Below the pieces are notes generated by a model, which had not been told where the DNA came from, did not search any database, and saw nothing but the letters and a program-made list of their open reading frames with translations. A stretch of DNA of 64,000 nt from CAVVPY01 sp963750295. Its GTDB lineage: Bacteria; Actinomycetota; Actinomycetes; Mycobacteriales; Jatrophihabitantaceae. Shown one piece after another: positions 59,913 to 64,000 of the stretch (positions are counted from its first letter, which is position 1; each line of letters opens with the position of its first letter). Both the position numbers and the translations under genes were made by a program. Where the stretch lies: the NCBI GenBank assembly GCA_963750295.1, contig CAVVPY010000001.1, positions 2,046,001 through 2,110,000 on the forward strand, read 5' to 3'.

Positions 59913-60566
59913 CTAAGGGTGGCGGAAGTACAGCCGGTTGTGGCAGCGGTCGCGCCACACTCGCCCGGTGCCGACCAGCACCGTCGACCCACGCCGCAGG
60001 ACGTGCCGGGTAGTGGTCAAAGCCGCCAAGGGTTTGCCGCCGTTGGCGGTCGTCTGCATGACCGCCGTCGAGAAGTTGGGAATGACCGAGCCGCCGTAGA
60101 CGCCGGACGCCACGACGGTCGAGGGACGCAGCAGCGTCGAGGTGACGCGCCGCGATGTGGTCAGGTTGGTGACGGTGATCGTGGGGTGTGCCGATCGGGC
60201 GTAGTTGAGTTGCGCCTGCACCAGGTCGCCCGCGCCGGCCGGATCGACGGAATAGGTCGCGCCGAGGCCGCTGACCCAGGCCTGGATCCGGTACCAGGGC
60301 GCACCGTCGGTGCACCCCATCACGGCAGTGCCGTTCCACTGCTGGCCGGTGCCGATCGCCGGCGAGATCAGCCCCATGATCGACGCGGTGTTCTGGCCCG
60401 GGCGGCACGCCACGCTCGGGATGGTGAAGGTGGCGCGCATCTTGTGGACGTGGCTGACGACATAGCCCGCGCCGGGGAACGTGGGTTGTGCCTGCGCTGC
60501 TGCCGGGTTCGCCGAGACGAGCGCGGCGGCTGCCACGGCAGCCAGCAGAAATCGAGTGGGCCGCAT
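59913..60566 (-). CDS. Secreted protein, distantly like G1 (eqolisin) peptidases
   Basis: A 217-residue protein with a clear Sec signal peptide (MRPTRFLLAAVAAAALVSAN, cleavage near AQA). The mature part is beta-rich: HKMRATFTIPSVACRPGQNT, GTGQQWNGTAVMGC, WYRIQAWVSGLGATYSVDPA, and two Cys pairs are possible. The order TFTIPS - glycine-rich turn - W...YRIQAW - GD - TVTNLTT resembles the G1 peptidase sandwich, but the catalytic Gln/Glu pair is not certain. It may be a binding protein derived from that fold. ATG 60566 is used. Confidence 0.6.
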   Translation of the reverse strand: MRPTRFLLAAVAAAALVSANPAAAQAQPTFPGAGYVVSHVHKMRATFTIPSVACRPGQNTASIMGLISPAIGTGQQWNGTAVMGCTDGAPWYRIQAWVSGLGATYSVDPAGAGDLVQAQLNYARSAHPTITVTNLTTSRRVTSTLLRPSTVVASGVYGGSVIPNFSTAVMQTTANGGKPLAALTTTRHVLRRGSTVLVGTGRVWRDRCHNRLYFRHP

Positions 60567-60660
60567 GGTGAGTCCTTGCCTGAGACGGTGCCGAGGTAGG
60601 GGGTCGGCACCCGTTCCATCGGTCGTTCGCCTCCCGGGTTGAGGGCCTAGGGTCGACATT

Positions 60661-61629
60661 GTGCTAGCTGTCTACGCCGAATCGATCAACCCCGATAACC
60701 CGCTCGACGGCCTCGTGGTGGGCGAGCGTCCCGACCCGGCCCCGCCGCCGGGGTGGACGCGCGTCGCCGTCAGGGCCGGGAGCCTGAACCACCACGACCT
60801 GTGGACGCTGAAGGGCGTCGGCATCAAAGCCGAACAGCTGCCGATGATCCTCGGCTGCGACGCGGCCGGGATCGACGAGTCGACCGGCGCGGAGGTGGTC
60901 ATCCACGCGGTCGTGAACACCGAGGGCTGGACGGGCGACGACACCGTCGACCCGGGCCGCACGCTGCTGTCCGAGAAGCACCAGGGATCGCTGGCCGAGT
61001 ACGTGATCGTGCCGTCACGCAACGTCGTCCCCAAGCCGGCAGAGCTGTCCTGGGCCGAGGCAGCGTGCCTGTCCACGGCGTGGCTGACCGCGTACCGGAT
61101 GCTGTTCGTGAAGTCCGGCCTGCGGCCGGGACAGTCGGTGCTCGTGCAGGGTGCATCCGGCGGCGTCGCGTCCGCGTGCATCTCGATGGCGCGCGCGGCC
61201 GGGTTCCGTGTGTACGCGACCGCCCGCACCGCGGCCAAGCAGCAGGCTGCTGTGGACCTCGGTGCGCACGAGGCGTTCGAGAGCGGCGCCCGGCTGCCGG
61301 CGCGGGTCGACGCGGTCATGGAGACCGTGGGTGCCGCGACCTGGTCGCACTCGCTCAAGTCGCTCAAGCCGGGCGGTCGCATCGTGGTGTCCGGCGCGAC
61401 GTCGGGGGCCGCGCCGCCCGCGGACCTGAACCGCGTGTTCTTCCTGCAACTGTCGATCGTCGGGTCGACGATGGGAACCAAGGACGAGCTGGGCGAGCTC
61501 ATCTCGTTCCTGCAGGCGACCGGGCTACGTCCCCGCATCGACCGCACCATCCCGGTGATCGCCGCAGCGGACGGCCTGGCCGCGATGGATTCCGGCGACC
61601 TGATCGGCAAGATCGTCCTGGAGTTCTGA
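60661..61629 (+). CDS. Zinc-type alcohol dehydrogenase / NADPH:quinone reductase family
   Basis: A 322-residue MDR protein: VAVRAGSLNHHDLWTLKGVG, LGCDAAGIDESTGAEVVIHA, QSVLVQGASGGVASACISMA (nucleotide loop) and KSLKPGGRIVVSGATSG. The structural-zinc cysteines are absent, so it is probably a zinc-free quinone-reductase-like member. It starts at GTG 60661 with no Shine-Dalgarno sequence visible. Substrate unknown. Confidence 0.87.
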   Translation: MLAVYAESINPDNPLDGLVVGERPDPAPPPGWTRVAVRAGSLNHHDLWTLKGVGIKAEQLPMILGCDAAGIDESTGAEVVIHAVVNTEGWTGDDTVDPGRTLLSEKHQGSLAEYVIVPSRNVVPKPAELSWAEAACLSTAWLTAYRMLFVKSGLRPGQSVLVQGASGGVASACISMARAAGFRVYATARTAAKQQAAVDLGAHEAFESGARLPARVDAVMETVGAATWSHSLKSLKPGGRIVVSGATSGAAPPADLNRVFFLQLSIVGSTMGTKDELGELISFLQATGLRPRIDRTIPVIAAADGLAAMDSGDLIGKIVLEF

Positions 61630-61642
61630 GCTGCTCACCGCG

Positions 61643-62128
61643 GTGCTGGCCGCCGGCTTCGACCGCGAGAGCGATGACGCAGTCGCGGCCGTGCGCGGCG
61701 CGGTCACCCGCGGCCGGCCCGGGTTGCGGATGGCTCGTGGCCGACCGCATCTGACGCTGTCCGCCGCGCGCGTGGCCGACGTGGCCGACGTGGTGGCGGT
61801 GGGCGAGGCCCTCGCGCCTCGGCATCGGCCGTTTCCCCTCGTGCTCGCCGAGGCGGGCAGCTTCACCCGAGTGCTCTGGCTCGGTCCCCGACCCAACGCG
61901 GATCTGGACCGGCTGCACCGCGCTGCGTGGAGCGCGTTGGTCGATGCCGGCTGGCCACCGGCGTTCGGCGAGCACAGCGCGCCCGGTCGGTGGGTGCCGC
62001 ACTGCACGCTGGCGCGCGGGCCGGCGCACGGCATCCCGCTCGCCGAGCCCGTCCCGGTCTACATCGCCGACCTCGTGACGATCGTGGTCGGTCGAGGCGT
62101 GGTCGCGTCGGTTCCGCTCGGCGGCTGA
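61643..62128 (+). CDS. 2'-5' RNA ligase family (2H phosphoesterase)
   Basis: A 161-residue protein with the two tetrapeptide motifs of 2H phosphoesterases, RPHLTLS and VPHCTLA, separated by about 85 residues. Such proteins hydrolyse 2',3'-cyclic phosphates or ligate tRNA halves. GTG 61643 is 13 nt after the preceding stop. Confidence 0.85.
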   Translation: MLAAGFDRESDDAVAAVRGAVTRGRPGLRMARGRPHLTLSAARVADVADVVAVGEALAPRHRPFPLVLAEAGSFTRVLWLGPRPNADLDRLHRAAWSALVDAGWPPAFGEHSAPGRWVPHCTLARGPAHGIPLAEPVPVYIADLVTIVVGRGVVASVPLGG

Positions 62129-62146
62129 CCTCGCGATACTGGCTTG

Positions 62147-62515
62147 GTGCTCGACCACATCTCGATCCAGTGCGCCGATCTGCCGGCCAGCGCCGCGTTC
62201 TACGACGCCGTCCTGTCCACGCTCGGCGGGCGGCGAGTCTTCGACCAGTACGGCGTGATCGGTTACGGCCGCGACTTCCCGACGTTCTGGCTCGGCCCCC
62301 AGCAGACCGGGTCCGGGTTCCGCGAGACGCACCTCGCCTTCACCGCGGCCGACCGTGCCGCGGTGGACGCGTTCTTCGCCGCCGCGACGTCGGCAGGCGC
62401 CGAAGTACTGTTCGAGCCTGCCGTCCACCCGGAGTACCACGCCGACTACTACGGCGCATTCGTGCGCGACCCGGACGGCAACAACGTCGAGGCGGTCTGT
62501 CACACGCCGGCGTGA
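62147..62515 (+). CDS. VOC-family protein (glyoxalase/bleomycin-resistance fold)
   Basis: A 122-residue single VOC module: LDHISIQCADLPASAAFYDA, LGGRRVFDQYGVIGYG, THLAFTAADRAAVDAFFAAA and YYGAFVRDPDGNNVEAVCHT. Metal ligands H (LDH), H (THLAF) and E (VEAV) are retained. A TTG at 62144 directly precedes the GTG used here. Substrate unknown. Confidence 0.86.
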   Translation: MLDHISIQCADLPASAAFYDAVLSTLGGRRVFDQYGVIGYGRDFPTFWLGPQQTGSGFRETHLAFTAADRAAVDAFFAAATSAGAEVLFEPAVHPEYHADYYGAFVRDPDGNNVEAVCHTPA

Positions 62516-62525
62516 CCAGCCGACC

Positions 62526-62642
62526 TTTCCCCGCCTGCGATCGGCCTGCGGCCCCACACCCGACCACAAGCGGGGAAACCGGCCGCAGCTTTCCCCGCCT
62601 GCGGTCGGCCTGCGGCCCCACACCCGACCACAAGCGGGGAAA
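62526..62642. repeat. Two tandem 53-bp palindromic-ended elements
   Basis: Cores at 62526-62578 and 62590-62642 are each 53 bp, begin TTTCCCCGCCTGCG and end CGACCACAAGCGGGGAAA. They differ from the 2665-2843 family in the middle but share both ends and length. They lie between the convergent VOC gene and lepA, 9 nt from the lepA stop, and can form hairpins. Confidence 0.9.
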
Positions 62643-62651
62643 CCGCCGCCG

Positions 62652-64000
<1,349 letters not shown>

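Overview
The window comes from a high-GC soil-type actinomycete. The evidence is very high GC in third codon positions, many GTG/TTG starts, 4-nt ATGA/GTGA overlaps, leaderless-looking promoters, F420-type oxidoreductases, a mycothiol-type maleylpyruvate isomerase, a DasR-like regulator, and the actinobacterial order lepA - hemW - hrcA - dnaJ - rsmE - HIT - phoH - ybeY - CBS protein - deaminase-like gene on the minus strand. I cannot name the genus.

Region 1 (1-21,549) is an aromatic catabolism island. It holds a nearly complete lower meta-cleavage pathway: two tandem catechol 2,3-dioxygenases, a semialdehyde dehydrogenase (frameshifted), a 4-oxalocrotonate tautomerase, three hydratase/decarboxylase-fold paralogues, the aldolase and the acylating acetaldehyde dehydrogenase. 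It also holds a minus-strand operon encoding a split PEP-synthase-like dikinase (ATP-grasp subunit plus phosphohistidine subunit, as in phenylphosphate synthase), a phthalate-type Rieske oxygenase and a small zinc-ribbon protein. A histidine phosphatase sits inside the meta operon. I read this as a candidate aerobic route in which a phenol is phosphorylated, ring-hydroxylated and fed to catechol meta-cleavage. Two IclR genes and one MarR gene are the local regulators. Inside the island, between an MFS exporter and a diguanylate cyclase, lie two tandem octapeptide ORFs (MTRGVEWI and MFRGVEWI) with strong Shine-Dalgarno sequences and a downstream hairpin.

Region 2 (21.6-25.7 kb) is an aminosugar locus: a DasR/NagR-type GntR regulator diverges from a GH3 enzyme, nagA (frameshifted) and a HAD protein, with a dre-like operator between. 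Region 3 (25.8-43.9 kb) is mixed accessory DNA: secreted GH15 and GH3 glycosidases, regulators (MEDS-HATPase, LuxR-TPR, AraC, LysR), a toxin-antitoxin pair, one tRNA, F420 enzymes and lipoproteins. Region 4 (43.9-64 kb) is the housekeeping block, with inserted genes (secreted alpha-amylase, MFS, decayed dienelactone hydrolase, small enzymes).

Two window-wide features deserve attention. A family of 53-bp intergenic palindromic elements (ends TTKCCCCGC / GCGGGGMAA) occurs at three distant loci. At least seven indel frameshifts interrupt conserved genes, including lepA twice, which points to uncorrected consensus errors for most of them.
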